Shown here in pieces: positions 46,355-54,350 of a stretch of 64,000 nt of DNA. The translations under genes and the position numbers were made by a program. The stretch is from Hymenobacter edaphi (GTDB taxonomy: Bacteria; Bacteroidota; Bacteroidia; Cytophagales; Hymenobacteraceae), in contig NZ_QHKM01000005.1 of NCBI RefSeq assembly GCF_003258365.1, forward strand, positions 306,492 through 370,491. The letters are read 5' to 3'. The notes beneath the pieces are model-generated. The model saw only the letters and a program-made list of their open reading frames with translations. It searched no databases and was not told the DNA's origin. Position 1 is the first letter of the stretch. Each line of letters opens with the position of its first letter.

Positions 46355-47521
46355 CTACTTCACCAACTCCGCCGCCACCCGGCGGGTTTCCGCGTCGGTC
46401 TGCACGTAGTCGTCGAGGGAAGGCTCGGCAAGGTACGAAACCCGCGTCAGGCAGCTTTCCACCACCTCGGGCAGCTGCAGAAAGCCGATTTGCTCGCGCA
46501 GGAAGGCGGCCACGGCTACTTCGTTGGCGGCGTTGAGCACGCAGGGCGCGTTGCCGCCGCGGCGCATGGCCTCGAAGGCCAGCGGCAGGTTGCGGAACGT
46601 GGCCCCGTCGGGCTGCTCAAAGGTGAGCGTGGGGTAATCGAGGAAGCTGAAGCGCGGGAAGTCGTTGACCAGGCGCTCGGGGTAGCCCAGCGCGTACTGA
46701 ATGGGCAGCTTCATGTCGGGCAAGCCGAGCTGGGCCTTCAGCGAACCGTCGCGAAACTGCACCAGCGAGTGAATGATGCTCTGCGGGTGCACCACCACCT
46801 CGATCTGTTCATTGGTCAGCCCAAACAGCCACTTGGCTTCGATAACCTCCAGGCCCTTGTTCATCAGGGAGGCCGAGTCGATGGTGACTTTGGCGCCCAT
46901 GTCCCAGTTGGGGTGCTTCAGGGCCTGGGCCCGGGTAACCTGGGCCAGCTCCTGGGCCGAGCGGCCGCGAAATGGCCCGCCCGAGGCCGTCAGGATGATT
47001 TTCTCCACCGCGTCGGGCTGCTCGCCCACCAGGCACTGGAAGATTGCCGAGTGCTCGGAGTCGACGGGATAGATGGCCGCGCCGTGCTGCCGGGCCAGGC
47101 TGGTGACGAGCTGCCCGGCCACCACCAGGGTTTCCTTGTTGGCCAGGGCAATGGTCTTGCCGGCTTTCAGCGCGGCCAGCGTGGGCAGCAGGCCGGCGTA
47201 GCCCACCAGGGCCGTCAGCACCACGTCCACGTCGGGGCGGGCGGCCACTTCGGTCAAAGCGGCGGCGCCGGCCATGACGGTGGTTTCGGGCTGATTGGCC
47301 AGGGCCGCTTTCACGCCCGCATACTGGGCCTCGTCGCCGATGACGACCACGGCGGGGCGAAACTCGCGGGCCTGCAGCACCAGCAGGTCGGCGCTGCGCT
47401 GGGCCGTGAGCACGGCCACGCGAAAGCGGCCGGGCTGGGCGCGCACCACGTCGAGCGTTTGGGTGCCGATGGAACCGGTGGAGCCCAGCAGGGCCAGGGA
47501 GCGGGGGTGGGAAGAGGTCAT
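46355..47521 (-). CDS. dxr: 1-deoxy-D-xylulose 5-phosphate reductoisomerase
   Basis: 388 residues from the ATG at 47521; the extra 14 residues of the longer frame overlap the promoter region. It makes 2-C-methyl-D-erythritol 4-phosphate in the non-mevalonate isoprenoid pathway, using NADPH. Visible are the cofactor loop GSTGSIGTQ (13-21), LANKETLVVAG, the metal site region VDSEHSAIFQCL and LTASGGPFRG, and the substrate region THPNWDMG-type KHPNWDMGAKVTIDSASLMNKGLEVIEA. A -7 box sits 40 bp upstream. Confidence 0.97.
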   Translation of the reverse strand: MTSSHPRSLALLGSTGSIGTQTLDVVRAQPGRFRVAVLTAQRSADLLVLQAREFRPAVVVIGDEAQYAGVKAALANQPETTVMAGAAALTEVAARPDVDVVLTALVGYAGLLPTLAALKAGKTIALANKETLVVAGQLVTSLARQHGAAIYPVDSEHSAIFQCLVGEQPDAVEKIILTASGGPFRGRSAQELAQVTRAQALKHPNWDMGAKVTIDSASLMNKGLEVIEAKWLFGLTNEQIEVVVHPQSIIHSLVQFRDGSLKAQLGLPDMKLPIQYALGYPERLVNDFPRFSFLDYPTLTFEQPDGATFRNLPLAFEAMRRGGNAPCVLNAANEVAVAAFLREQIGFLQLPEVVESCLTRVSYLAEPSLDDYVQTDAETRRVAAELVK

Positions 47522-47560
47522 GAGCAGGAGGTCGGCGGCCGACCGCGGCGGGTCGTCTGG

Positions 47561-47568
47561 CAAAGGTA
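47561..47568 (-). promoter_or_regulatory. dxr: -7 box TACCTTTG for dxr
   Basis: An exact TAnnTTTG match on the minus strand, 39 bp before the dxr ATG. The rest of 47569-47775 holds no recognisable feature. Confidence 0.55.
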
Positions 47569-47775
47569 AGGCGGTTCGGCGGCCGGGCCCGCATGTGGCC
47601 CGAGCTAAGCCGCAGTCCTACCGCGGCATCGTCCGTTGACAACGGCTCAGGCAGGCCGCGCGACCCGAATGCGGCAACCCAGGAACGCGGCGCTCATCTG
47701 TGGTTGATGCGCCCAGCATGGGCGGCGATGCTTTCCCGGGAGCAGCAACGGCGAGTAACGGGCGGCTTATCGGGG

Positions 47776-47783
47776 TAAAAAAA
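47776..47783 (-). terminator. T-run ending the tRNA-like operon
   Basis: On the minus strand RNA 1 ends with its acceptor and T stems and is followed within a few bases by CCTTTTTTTACC. The stable 3' part of the RNA plus the T-run could act as an intrinsic terminator. Confidence 0.5.
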
Positions 47784-47786
47784 GGA

Positions 47787-47859
47787 CTCTGGCAGCCGGG
47801 CTCGAACCGGCGTCCACCCGGAAAGCGAGCCGGGCGCTCTTCCACTGAGCTATACCAGA
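47787..47859 (-). tRNA. tRNA-like RNA 1 with an 8-nt anticodon loop
   Basis: Reading the minus strand: acceptor TCTGGTA pairs with TGCCAGA (one G-T), then TA, D arm GCTC-AGTGGAA-GAGC, anticodon stem CCCGG/CCGGG, variable TGGAC, T arm GCCGG-TTCGAGC-CCGGC and discriminator G. All arms are canonical except the anticodon loop CTCGCTTT, which has 8 nt. The acceptor could extend to 9 bp with the flanking AC/GT. CCA is not encoded (TCC follows). It lies 2 nt after RNA 2. A T after the putative anticodon instead of a purine is also odd. It may be a frameshift-type or regulatory tRNA, or a non-translating tRNA mimic. Confidence 0.8.
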
Positions 47860-47861
47860 GT

Positions 47862-47938
47862 TGGTGGTGAGAGCCGGGCTCGAACCGGCGGCCGCCCGGG
47901 TGATAGAGCCGGGTATTCTTCCACTGAACTACCTCACC
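47862..47938 (-). tRNA. tRNA-like RNA 2 with a 9-nt anticodon loop, encoded CCA
   Basis: Reading the minus strand: acceptor GGTGAGG pairs with TCTCACC, TA, D arm GTTC-AGTGGAA-GAAT, A26, anticodon stem CCCGG/CCGGG, variable CGGCC, T arm identical to RNA 1, discriminator A and an encoded CCA (47862-47864). The body resembles tRNA-Asp, but the loop CTCTATCAC has 9 nt where tRNA-Asp has CTGTCAC; five bases (CTATC) replace the GTC anticodon. It begins 9 bp after the stop of the 449-residue protein gene and is co-oriented with it. It shares its T arm and anticodon stem with RNA 1, so the two are paralogues. Confidence 0.82.
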
Positions 47939-47946
47939 GGATGCTG

Positions 47947-49296
47947 CTAATTATCCTCGGGCCGCAGGGGCTGCGCCGGTTTGCCCGAGAAATAACGGTG
48001 ACGCTTGAGCACGGCGGCAAGATACGGATTCGCCACGCTCACGCCGTGTACCAGCTCGGGGGTGGGCTGGAAGGCCACCACTCCGTGCGGGCGCGGGGCC
48101 AGCCAGCCGGTTTTGTAGGCATCGAGGCCGGCGCGGCGGCACACGTTTTCTACCTGAGTGCGGGTGCAGCGGGCCGTGCCGGCCAGCACCTCCCAGGGAA
48201 ATGGCAGCTCGGCCCACACGGCCGTGTTCGGGTCCAGGTCGCCGCCGCTGCTGCGGTGCCAGAAGGCTACGTCGGCGGCCATCAGGCGCATGACCTTGCC
48301 AAAGCACAGCTCATCGAGCACAAACTCCATTCCCAGCGCGTAGAGCAGGTTCAGCCAACTGTCGCGGGCCTTGTTCCAGGCGCCAGCCGCCGCATTCCAG
48401 GTCGAGGAGTCGTCGCCGCGCTTCACCACCATCGTCGTGGCCCGAAAGTCGTTCTGCGCCCAGATGTCGCCCAGAAAATCGGCCAGATCGGTCAGAAAAG
48501 TGGCCCACTGGCCCAGCAGCTCGCCTTTCTGAGCCTCGGTGAGCTGGGCCAATACTTCGGGGGCGGGGTACACCTGGGCCACGGCCCACCAGTTGGGCGC
48601 CGCGGTCGTCGGGGCAAGGCCCGAGCCCGTCAGCCGCAGAAACAGCATGTGGGCCACTTCGTCGTAGGGGCGCTGCTGGCTTTGGTTGGTGAATTCGCTG
48701 CGCACGTTGCAGCGGGCCGTGTAGTAGGCAATAAAGGCCGCAGTGGCCGGGTCGCGGGCAAATTCCTCGTAGCTGATGCGGTGCGCAAACTTGTGCTTGG
48801 CTACCTGTTCCTGCTCCAGCTTGCGGTACTCGCGCAGCAGGCGGAACAGCTTCTGCTCCAGGTGGCGCAGGCTGCGGAACAGCTTGTTGTAGCGGCGCTT
48901 CGAGAGGTCGAGGCCGGCGGCGCGGCGGGCTTCCCGGTTGAGCCGGTCGGCCTCGTAGTGGTGGTGGTCGAATTCCTTGCCGATGAGCGGATTCAGCTCC
49001 CGCAGCAGGGTTTCAACGGCGGCGGGGTCGTCGAAGCGGGCGGCGGGGTCGGGCGTTACCCGAAACAGTTCCGCGGCTTTGCCGGCTTGCTTGTCGGCCC
49101 CGACCACCGCGCGGAAAGTCTGTTGCATGGCGGTGTACTGCCACACGCTCCGCCGGATGGAATGGCGGGCGGCTTTTTCCAGGGTCGCCCGCTGCTGCGG
49201 CGTCAGTTCCGCCTGCAACAAGGGCAGCAGCATATCGGCCACATCCTCGGGGCGTCGACGCTGCCGCAGGGTATCGTAGAGGACACGTAAATCCAT
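47947..49296 (-). CDS. Unrecognised 449-residue protein, operonic with two tRNA-like RNAs
   Basis: ATG at 49296, stop 9 bp before tRNA-like RNA 2. I do not recognise the family. The N-terminal 110 residues are helical (LRQRRRPEDVADMLLPLLQAELTPQQ). Residues about 115-175 form a strongly basic, coiled-coil-like stretch (LDLSKRRYNKLFRSLRHLEQKLFRLLREYRKLEQEQ). A middle region has FIAYYTARCNVRSEFTNQSQQRPYDEVA. The C-terminal third holds conserved-looking Trp/Cys-containing segments (SWLNLLYALGMEFVLDELCFGK, RCTRTQVENVCRRAGLDAY). No signal peptide, membrane segment or nucleotide-binding motif. A role in binding or processing the adjacent RNAs is inferred from context and the basic region. Confidence 0.75.
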   Translation of the reverse strand: MDLRVLYDTLRQRRRPEDVADMLLPLLQAELTPQQRATLEKAARHSIRRSVWQYTAMQQTFRAVVGADKQAGKAAELFRVTPDPAARFDDPAAVETLLRELNPLIGKEFDHHHYEADRLNREARRAAGLDLSKRRYNKLFRSLRHLEQKLFRLLREYRKLEQEQVAKHKFAHRISYEEFARDPATAAFIAYYTARCNVRSEFTNQSQQRPYDEVAHMLFLRLTGSGLAPTTAAPNWWAVAQVYPAPEVLAQLTEAQKGELLGQWATFLTDLADFLGDIWAQNDFRATTMVVKRGDDSSTWNAAAGAWNKARDSWLNLLYALGMEFVLDELCFGKVMRLMAADVAFWHRSSGGDLDPNTAVWAELPFPWEVLAGTARCTRTQVENVCRRAGLDAYKTGWLAPRPHGVVAFQPTPELVHGVSVANPYLAAVLKRHRYFSGKPAQPLRPEDN

Positions 49297-49385
49297 CCGT
49301 AACCAGAGTAGAATCGAGGAAATATAGGCGGAAGATGCTCTTCGTCCGCCGAAAATTAACCGGGCCGCCGGCGGGACTGCGCCAG

Positions 49386-49832
49386 CTACGCCACGGCCTC
49401 TATCCGCACGGGCTTGCCATTGAAGGTCACCTGTTCACCCGCGCGCTTGCCGCTCAGCGCCTGCGCCACCGGTGCCGCGCCGGATACGGCGAAGTAGTCC
49501 ACTCCGTCGATGGCAAACTTGCCGGCGCTGATGCTCACGTAGAAGCGGCCCATGCTGGTCGTGACCAGGGCGCCGGGCCGCACCGCGTCGCAGGGGCGGG
49601 CGGGGTCGATGCGCTGCAGCTCGCCCAGGAGCTGTTTGGCTTCGTGGAGCTGCACGGCGTTTCGGTCGCGCTCGTTCTGGGCCATGGCGCGGCCGGTTTC
49701 GTACTTGTCGCCGGCGCTGCTCTTGGTTTCGGAGTTGGCCGATTCCTGGGCCGCGTCGATGGCGGCCTGGCAGGTGGCCATGCGCTGCTCGACGAAGGCG
49801 AGGCAGGCGGCGTGGAGCTGGGGTTTAAGCAT
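49386..49832 (-). CDS. GreA/GreB-like protein
   Basis: 148 residues. An N-terminal coiled coil (MLKPQLHAACLAFVEQRMATCQAAIDAAQESANSETKSSAGDKYETGRAMAQNERDR) is followed by a C-terminal GreAB-type domain ending PVAQALSGKRAGEQVTFNGKPVRIEAV. In true Gre factors the coiled coil enters the RNA polymerase secondary channel with two acidic tip residues; here the tip region has SETKSSAGDKYE, so the activity is not certain. Related Bacteroidota proteins are often mislabelled as 3-oxoacyl-ACP synthase. The start overlaps the stop of the upstream gene (TGATG), so the two are translationally coupled. Confidence 0.8.
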   Translation of the reverse strand: MLKPQLHAACLAFVEQRMATCQAAIDAAQESANSETKSSAGDKYETGRAMAQNERDRNAVQLHEAKQLLGELQRIDPARPCDAVRPGALVTTSMGRFYVSISAGKFAIDGVDYFAVSGAAPVAQALSGKRAGEQVTFNGKPVRIEAVA

Positions 49833-50413
49833 CAGTGAGGATACACCTGAATCCAGGTGATTTTGGCATTGCTAACGGAAATCTTTACGGGCGTATCCGC
49901 CACAACGTAGTTGCCCACGTTGCCTTGCTTGTAGAACACATATTGTATTCCTGGCTTTTCTACGCTACCGCTGAAAGCTACTTCCAGGTTGGCATCCATC
50001 ATATTGGGCACTACCACTACCCCTGGCAGAGCGGCTTTCAGCTGGCCCGAAGTGGAATTGACGTGAATTCCTTTCGCCGTACGGTAGGCCGGGTGCAAGG
50101 CTATCAGCCCCGCCAGCTGCTTTTTCGTTTTCCAGTCGGGGAAGTACACGAACAGCTTCTTTCCGGCGTAGCTGACCGTCACGCCACTGGGCTTTGACTC
50201 GTGCTCATCGAAGCCGTAGGCAGCCATGGACGTCGGGGAGAAGGCGCAGCCTTTGTACAGCTTTTTCAGCTGCGCCGTCGACATGCCAATGCGTGCTTGG
50301 CCCACGGAGGTTTCGGTAATGGTGGGCACATCCGGAAACGCAGCCGGAGGGGCTTGGTAGATAGAGCCCGTGGCTAGTAGCCAGGTACTCCAGATGGTCA
50401 GAAAGGTGAACAT
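49832..50413 (-). CDS. Exported protein of unknown function
   Basis: 193 residues with a signal-like N-terminus (MFTFLTIWSTWLLATGSIYQA). The mature part begins with TSVGQARIGMSTAQLKKLYKGC, a pattern seen in small exported lipocalin- or BLIP-like domains, and ends in beta-type sequence (ISVSNAKITWIQVYPH). No catalytic motif seen. Overlaps the Gre-like start by one base. Confidence 0.65.
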   Translation of the reverse strand: MFTFLTIWSTWLLATGSIYQAPPAAFPDVPTITETSVGQARIGMSTAQLKKLYKGCAFSPTSMAAYGFDEHESKPSGVTVSYAGKKLFVYFPDWKTKKQLAGLIALHPAYRTAKGIHVNSTSGQLKAALPGVVVVPNMMDANLEVAFSGSVEKPGIQYVFYKQGNVGNYVVADTPVKISVSNAKITWIQVYPH

Positions 50414-50513
50414 ATTGTTGCGCTAAAACGAGAGTAACTCTTTTTACATTTTCATTTGCTCAGCCCGCCGCAGGCTCCATCATTCAAAAGCCGCACAACC
50501 TTACTGCTTGTCT

Positions 50514-51014
50514 TCAATCGGGCAAGGGTTCCGCCAGCTCGTCGTCCTCCACCGGCGGTTCCAGCTCGTCGTAGAGCGCCTGCAGCTGGGCCTGGGTGAA
50601 GCCGTCGGCGGTGCTCAGGGTGAAGCCTTTGCCGGCGTGCTCCAGCCGCAGCTCGTACACGGCGCGGGTCGAGAGCAGGCTGCCGGGCTTACTCAGCTCC
50701 GCCACCGCCGTTGCGGCGCGGGGCCAAACCAGCTGCCGGGCGCCGAAGCGCTGGTAGTAATCGAGGGTGATGGTATCGGCCGTCAGACTCACGCGCTGCG
50801 GGTGGCGGTCCTGGGCCAGGTACAGCCCGCCCAGCGCGGCCACGGCCAACACCGGCCCGGCGTAGCCGCTCAGGGCGGCCCAGGCGCACAGCCCCGCCGC
50901 CAGCAGCAGCAAGGGCAGCTCGCGGCGCCACTGCCGGGCGTAGCTGCGGGGGTTGAGGAGCTGCCAGGGCGGCCCGGCGGGCGGACCCTGGTGGGGGTTG
51001 CGCACTACGTTCAT
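50514..51014 (-). CDS. Small membrane protein, unknown function
   Basis: 166 residues. Two closely spaced hydrophobic segments (about 34-70: LPLLLLAAGLCAWAALSGYAGPVLAVAALGGLYLA), then a soluble beta-rich domain (VSLTADTITLDYYQRFG) and an acidic C-terminus. The layout resembles two-TM proteins with a PH-like domain. It starts 15 bp after the GH3 gene on the same strand. Confidence 0.65.
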   Translation of the reverse strand: MNVVRNPHQGPPAGPPWQLLNPRSYARQWRRELPLLLLAAGLCAWAALSGYAGPVLAVAALGGLYLAQDRHPQRVSLTADTITLDYYQRFGARQLVWPRAATAVAELSKPGSLLSTRAVYELRLEHAGKGFTLSTADGFTQAQLQALYDELEPPVEDDELAEPLPD

Positions 51015-51029
51015 CGTGAATGAGTCAGC

Positions 51030-52526
51030 TTAACCGACGCTCAGCAGCCCTCCGGCCAGCGCCCGGTCGTTGCTCAGCCGCGGCACTTTGTTTTGCCCAC
51101 CCAGCTTGCCCTGGCTGCGCATGTAGCGCTGAAACGCCCCGGCCGGCAGCGGCGTGAGCAGCAGCGGCGCCAGGATATTGCCCGCAAGCAGGTCGTCGTA
51201 GTACACATTGCGGCGGCGCAGGCCGGCGTCGAGGGCGGCGGCAAAGGCGGCCAGGTCCTGGGGCGGGCGGGCGAATTCCACCAGCCACTCGTGGCGCGAG
51301 GGTTCGGTTTCGGCTTCGCTCACGCGCGGAGCCACGGTGAATTCAACTACTTCCGCTTCCGGAAACTGCTGCAGAGCCTCGCGCAGGGTCTGCTCCACTT
51401 CCTCGCCGATGACGTGCTCCCCGAAGGCCGACAGGAAGTGCTTGATGCGGCCCGTGACGACCACCCGGTGCGGGCGCAGGCTCACGAAGCGCACGGTGTC
51501 GCCCACGGAGTAGCCCCAGAGGCCGGCGTTGGAGCTGACCACGAGGGCGTAGTTGCGGTCCAGCTCCACCTCGGCCAGCGTGAGGCGCGGCGGGTTGGGC
51601 TCGTAGAACTGCTCGGCGGGGATAAACTCGTAGTAAATGCCCGCGTCGGCCAGCAGCAGCATGCCGGGGTTGTGGGGCTCGTCCTGAAAGGCGAAGAAGC
51701 CCTCGGAGGCCGGAAACAGCTCCACCGTGTCCACCGTCCGGCCGATGCTTTCCAGCAGCTTGCGCCGGTAGGGCTCGAAGTTGACGCCGCCGTAGACGAA
51801 CAGCTGAAACGCGGGAAACACCTCCCCCACCGGCCGGCCGGTGCGCTGGGTGATGCGGTCGAAGTACATCTGCACCCAGGGCGGAATGCCCGAAATCAGC
51901 GTCATGGGCTGGTCCAGCGTCTCGTCGACCACCCGGTCCAGCTTCTGCTCCCAGTCCTCGATGATGTTGGTCGGGTAGCTCGGCAGCTGGTTGCGGCGCA
52001 GGTAGGCCGGCACGTGGTGGTTGGAGATGCCCGACAAACGGCCCGTCTTGATGCCGCCGACTTCCTCCAGCTCGGGCGAGCCGGACAAAAACATCAGCTT
52101 GCCATCCAGAAACTGCGGCTTGCCGGAAGCGTGCACGTAGTGCAGCAGCGCGTCCTTGGCCCCGTTGATGTGATTCCCGATGCTGTCCTTGGTGATGGGA
52201 ATGTACTTGGTGCCGGAGGTGGTGCCGGAGGTTTTGGCCAGGTACAGCGGCTGCCCGGGCCACAGCACGCTGCTCTCGCCCTGCTTCACGCGGTCGAAGT
52301 ACGGGCTGAGGCCTTCGTAGTCGCGCACCGGCACGCGCTGCTGAAACTCCTGGGCGTTGCGCACGCCGCCCAGGCCGTGGTCCCGCCCGAAGGCGGTGGC
52401 ACGGCCCTGGCGCACCAGCGTCTGCAGAATGCGCTGCTGGGCCAGCTCGGGCTGGCGCGTCCACTGCTGGTACTGGCGGACGGTGTAGGCGGCGAGCGGA
52501 CGGCTCAGGAAGGACTTCAGGCCCAT
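51030..52526 (-). CDS. GH3 family protein (acyl-adenylate/amide synthetase-like)
   Basis: 498 residues. GH3 proteins belong to the ANL (adenylate-forming) superfamily; plant members conjugate amino acids to auxin or jasmonate, while the bacterial substrates are unknown. Family segments are the phosphate-binding TSGTTSGTKYIPITKDS near residue 110, YGGVNFEPYRRKLLESIG near 250, LFPASEGFFAFQD near 278 and GLWGYSVGDTVRFVSLRPHRVVVTGRIKHFLSAFGEHVIGEEVEQTL near 350. The upstream region contains the 8-bp repeat block at 52529-52560. Confidence 0.93.
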   Translation of the reverse strand: MGLKSFLSRPLAAYTVRQYQQWTRQPELAQQRILQTLVRQGRATAFGRDHGLGGVRNAQEFQQRVPVRDYEGLSPYFDRVKQGESSVLWPGQPLYLAKTSGTTSGTKYIPITKDSIGNHINGAKDALLHYVHASGKPQFLDGKLMFLSGSPELEEVGGIKTGRLSGISNHHVPAYLRRNQLPSYPTNIIEDWEQKLDRVVDETLDQPMTLISGIPPWVQMYFDRITQRTGRPVGEVFPAFQLFVYGGVNFEPYRRKLLESIGRTVDTVELFPASEGFFAFQDEPHNPGMLLLADAGIYYEFIPAEQFYEPNPPRLTLAEVELDRNYALVVSSNAGLWGYSVGDTVRFVSLRPHRVVVTGRIKHFLSAFGEHVIGEEVEQTLREALQQFPEAEVVEFTVAPRVSEAETEPSRHEWLVEFARPPQDLAAFAAALDAGLRRRNVYYDDLLAGNILAPLLLTPLPAGAFQRYMRSQGKLGGQNKVPRLSNDRALAGGLLSVG

Positions 52527-52528
52527 TC

Positions 52529-52560
52529 GGTGAATGAGTGAATGAGTGAATGAGTGAAGT
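52529..52560. repeat. 8-bp tandem repeat upstream of GH3
   Basis: Units GGTGAATG, AGTGAATG, AGTGAATG, AGTGAAGT, starting 2 bp from the GH3 start codon. It has no clear inverted partner; a short relic GTGAATGAGT is at 51015-51024, just after the gene. Confidence 0.8.
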
Positions 52561-52583
52561 AGGACGGACCGTAAAAGTAGCCT

Positions 52584-53165
52584 TTACCGCCTTACCCGCT
52601 GCCAGCCGGTAGCGTCGAAGCGGGCGGTATCGACGGGCGTTACCTGCTGCCACAGGCCCAGCACCGGCGTCAGCTGCACCACGCGCCACTGGTCGTTGCC
52701 CTGCGCCGAATCATCCGTCTTTAACTGCACCACGACGCGGGCCGTTGCCGACCCGGACCGACGCCACAACACCCGCTCATCTTCCCAGGTGTCGTAGTAG
52801 GCCATGCCGCTCAGAACGGCGCCTAACGCGCAAACCGCCAGGGCCGGCAACGTCAGCAGGCACGCCAGCCCGACCAGCAGTGCCCGTAGCCCGCTGGGAC
52901 GGATGCGCCGCCGCAGCTTCAGACTAAGCGCCAGCGGCCACACCCAGCCCAGTGCAGCCACCGCCAGCCGGAAATTCAGCTGCCGGTCGGGACTGATAAA
53001 TTCCAGCGGCACCACCTCTGCCAACACCAGTAGCCCCCACAAGGCCAGGCTCAGCCAGCCGAGCCGGATAACCCAACGTTGCACCACGTCATACGGCAAC
53101 GTATTCGCCGCGGAATTTTGAGTAGCCAGATACCGATACACAGCCAAGGGTTTTTTATACTGCAC
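52584..53165 (-). CDS. Membrane protein of unknown function
   Basis: About 193 residues if the GTG at 53165 is used; the longer frame to 53384 overlaps osmC and is not credible, and other non-ATG starts near 53144 are possible. There are about four hydrophobic segments (VIRLGWLSLALWGLLVLAEVV, FRLAVAALGWVWPLALSL, LRALLVGLACLLTLPALAVCALGAVL) and a C-terminal soluble tail. No family recognised. It is divergent from osmC. Confidence 0.55.
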   Translation of the reverse strand: MQYKKPLAVYRYLATQNSAANTLPYDVVQRWVIRLGWLSLALWGLLVLAEVVPLEFISPDRQLNFRLAVAALGWVWPLALSLKLRRRIRPSGLRALLVGLACLLTLPALAVCALGAVLSGMAYYDTWEDERVLWRRSGSATARVVVQLKTDDSAQGNDQWRVVQLTPVLGLWQQVTPVDTARFDATGWQRVRR

Positions 53166-53256
53166 CGCGAGTCCCGCAAACCTACTGCCGTTTCCAACGG
53201 TATGTACTGCCGAGCCAGCTTCAACGCTCACCTTACTTCCAAACAACCCAACTCCC

Positions 53257-53688
53257 ATGATCAACCAACGTGGCAACGCCGTCTGGAACGGCGACATCAA
53301 AGGCAGCGGCGAAATTTCGACCCAGAGCGGCACCGTGAAGGCCCCGTACTCCGTCGGGGCGCGCTTCGAGGGCCAGAAGGGCACTAACCCCGAGGAACTG
53401 ATCGGGGCGGCCCACGCCGGCTGCTACACCATGTTCCTGACCAGCATCCTGACCAAGGACGGCAAGCAGGTCAAGCAGATCCGCACCGAGTCGAAGGTTA
53501 GCCTGGACACCTCGGGTGAGGTGCCGAAGGTGGTCAAAATCAGCCTCACGACGGAGGGCGAAGTCGAGGGCATTTCGCAGGAGGAATTCCAGCAGTACGC
53601 CGAGAAGGCCAAGGAAAACTGCCCGATTTCGGTGCTGCTCCAGGCCGTGCCGGAAATGGAGCTGGCCGCGGCTACGCTGAAGTCGTAA
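53257..53688 (+). CDS. osmC: OsmC family peroxiredoxin
   Basis: 143 residues. OsmC reduces organic hydroperoxides using two cysteines and, in studied cases, lipoylated partner proteins. The peroxidatic Cys56 is in AAHAGCYTMFL and the resolving Cys122 in KENCPISVLL; the opening GNAVWNGDIKGSGEIS is the domain-swapped strand typical of the family. A terminator hairpin follows 40 bp after the stop. Confidence 0.95.
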   Translation: MINQRGNAVWNGDIKGSGEISTQSGTVKAPYSVGARFEGQKGTNPEELIGAAHAGCYTMFLTSILTKDGKQVKQIRTESKVSLDTSGEVPKVVKISLTTEGEVEGISQEEFQQYAEKAKENCPISVLLQAVPEMELAAATLKS

Positions 53689-53727
53689 GATTCGACGTCG
53701 CGCGGCCCACTACCCAGCGCTACCACC

Positions 53728-53770
53728 AGAACGTCATTCCGAGCGTAGGCCCGGAATGACGTTCTTTTTT
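53728..53770 (+). terminator. osmC: Terminator of osmC
   Basis: 14-bp arms (53728-53741 and 53752-53765) with a 10-nt loop, followed by TTTTTT. The stem carries GTCATTCCG, the same word as dispersed intergenic repeats elsewhere in the window. Confidence 0.88.
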
Positions 53771-53821
53771 CAGCTGCCCGGTCGGCTACGCCCGTTTAAC
53801 GAGCAGCTACAGCCTTTTCAG

Positions 53822-53829
53822 TAGTTTTG
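53822..53829 (+). promoter_or_regulatory. -7 box TAGTTTTG
   Basis: An exact TAnnTTTG match 23 bp before the ATG at 53853. Confidence 0.5.
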
Positions 53830-53852
53830 TTGCCTCTCCCGCATTTCTGCCT

Positions 53853-54350
53853 ATGCCGTCATCGTATACCCGCATCGGGCTGCAGCCCGCCAACACCTCC
53901 CGCGTCCCGTTTTTCGGGCAGCTGGTTTTTGGCCTGGTGGCCGTAGCCTACCCCCTGCTCTCCATCCTGGGCGACCCGAACCGCACGCCCGGCGTGCTGC
54001 GCTACCTCGACTGGATGTTCCTGGGCCTGGCCGTGCTCTACATCTTCTACATCCTGGTGCAGAACCTGCCCTTGTTCGGCACCCAGACCTACCTGGAAAT
54101 CACGCCTTCCTACCTGGTGCACAAGCCCGGCCTGTTCATCGGCAAGCAGCCCTTCGAAGCCAAGGACATGCGCGCCCTGCTGCTGGAGCCGCGCCAGCTC
54201 TTGCTGCGCATGCAGGACGGCACCAGCTACTCGCTGAACCTGCGCCAGGTGCGCGGCAAGCGCCGCCGCCAGCAGCTGCGCACCATGCTCCAGGACTTCG
54301 CCCAGCACAACCAGCTGGCCTTCGAAGAGCGCACGACCTCGGAGCTCTAG
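53853..54350 (+). CDS. Small membrane protein, unknown function
   Basis: 165 residues. Two hydrophobic segments (VPFFGQLVFGLVAVAYPLLSIL and WMFLGLAVLYIFYILVQNL) followed by a soluble domain with TYLEITPSYLVHKPGLF and a very basic GKRRRQQLRTML. The two-TM plus PH-like layout resembles the protein at 50514-51014. Converges on dnaA; the nested inverted repeat follows its stop. Confidence 0.65.
   Translation: MPSSYTRIGLQPANTSRVPFFGQLVFGLVAVAYPLLSILGDPNRTPGVLRYLDWMFLGLAVLYIFYILVQNLPLFGTQTYLEITPSYLVHKPGLFIGKQPFEAKDMRALLLEPRQLLLRMQDGTSYSLNLRQVRGKRRRQQLRTMLQDFAQHNQLAFEERTTSEL

Noticed and set aside
53166..53384. N-terminal extension of the membrane protein gene at 52584-53165
   Set aside because: It would run antisense through the promoter and first 40 codons of osmC and has no membrane or signal character.
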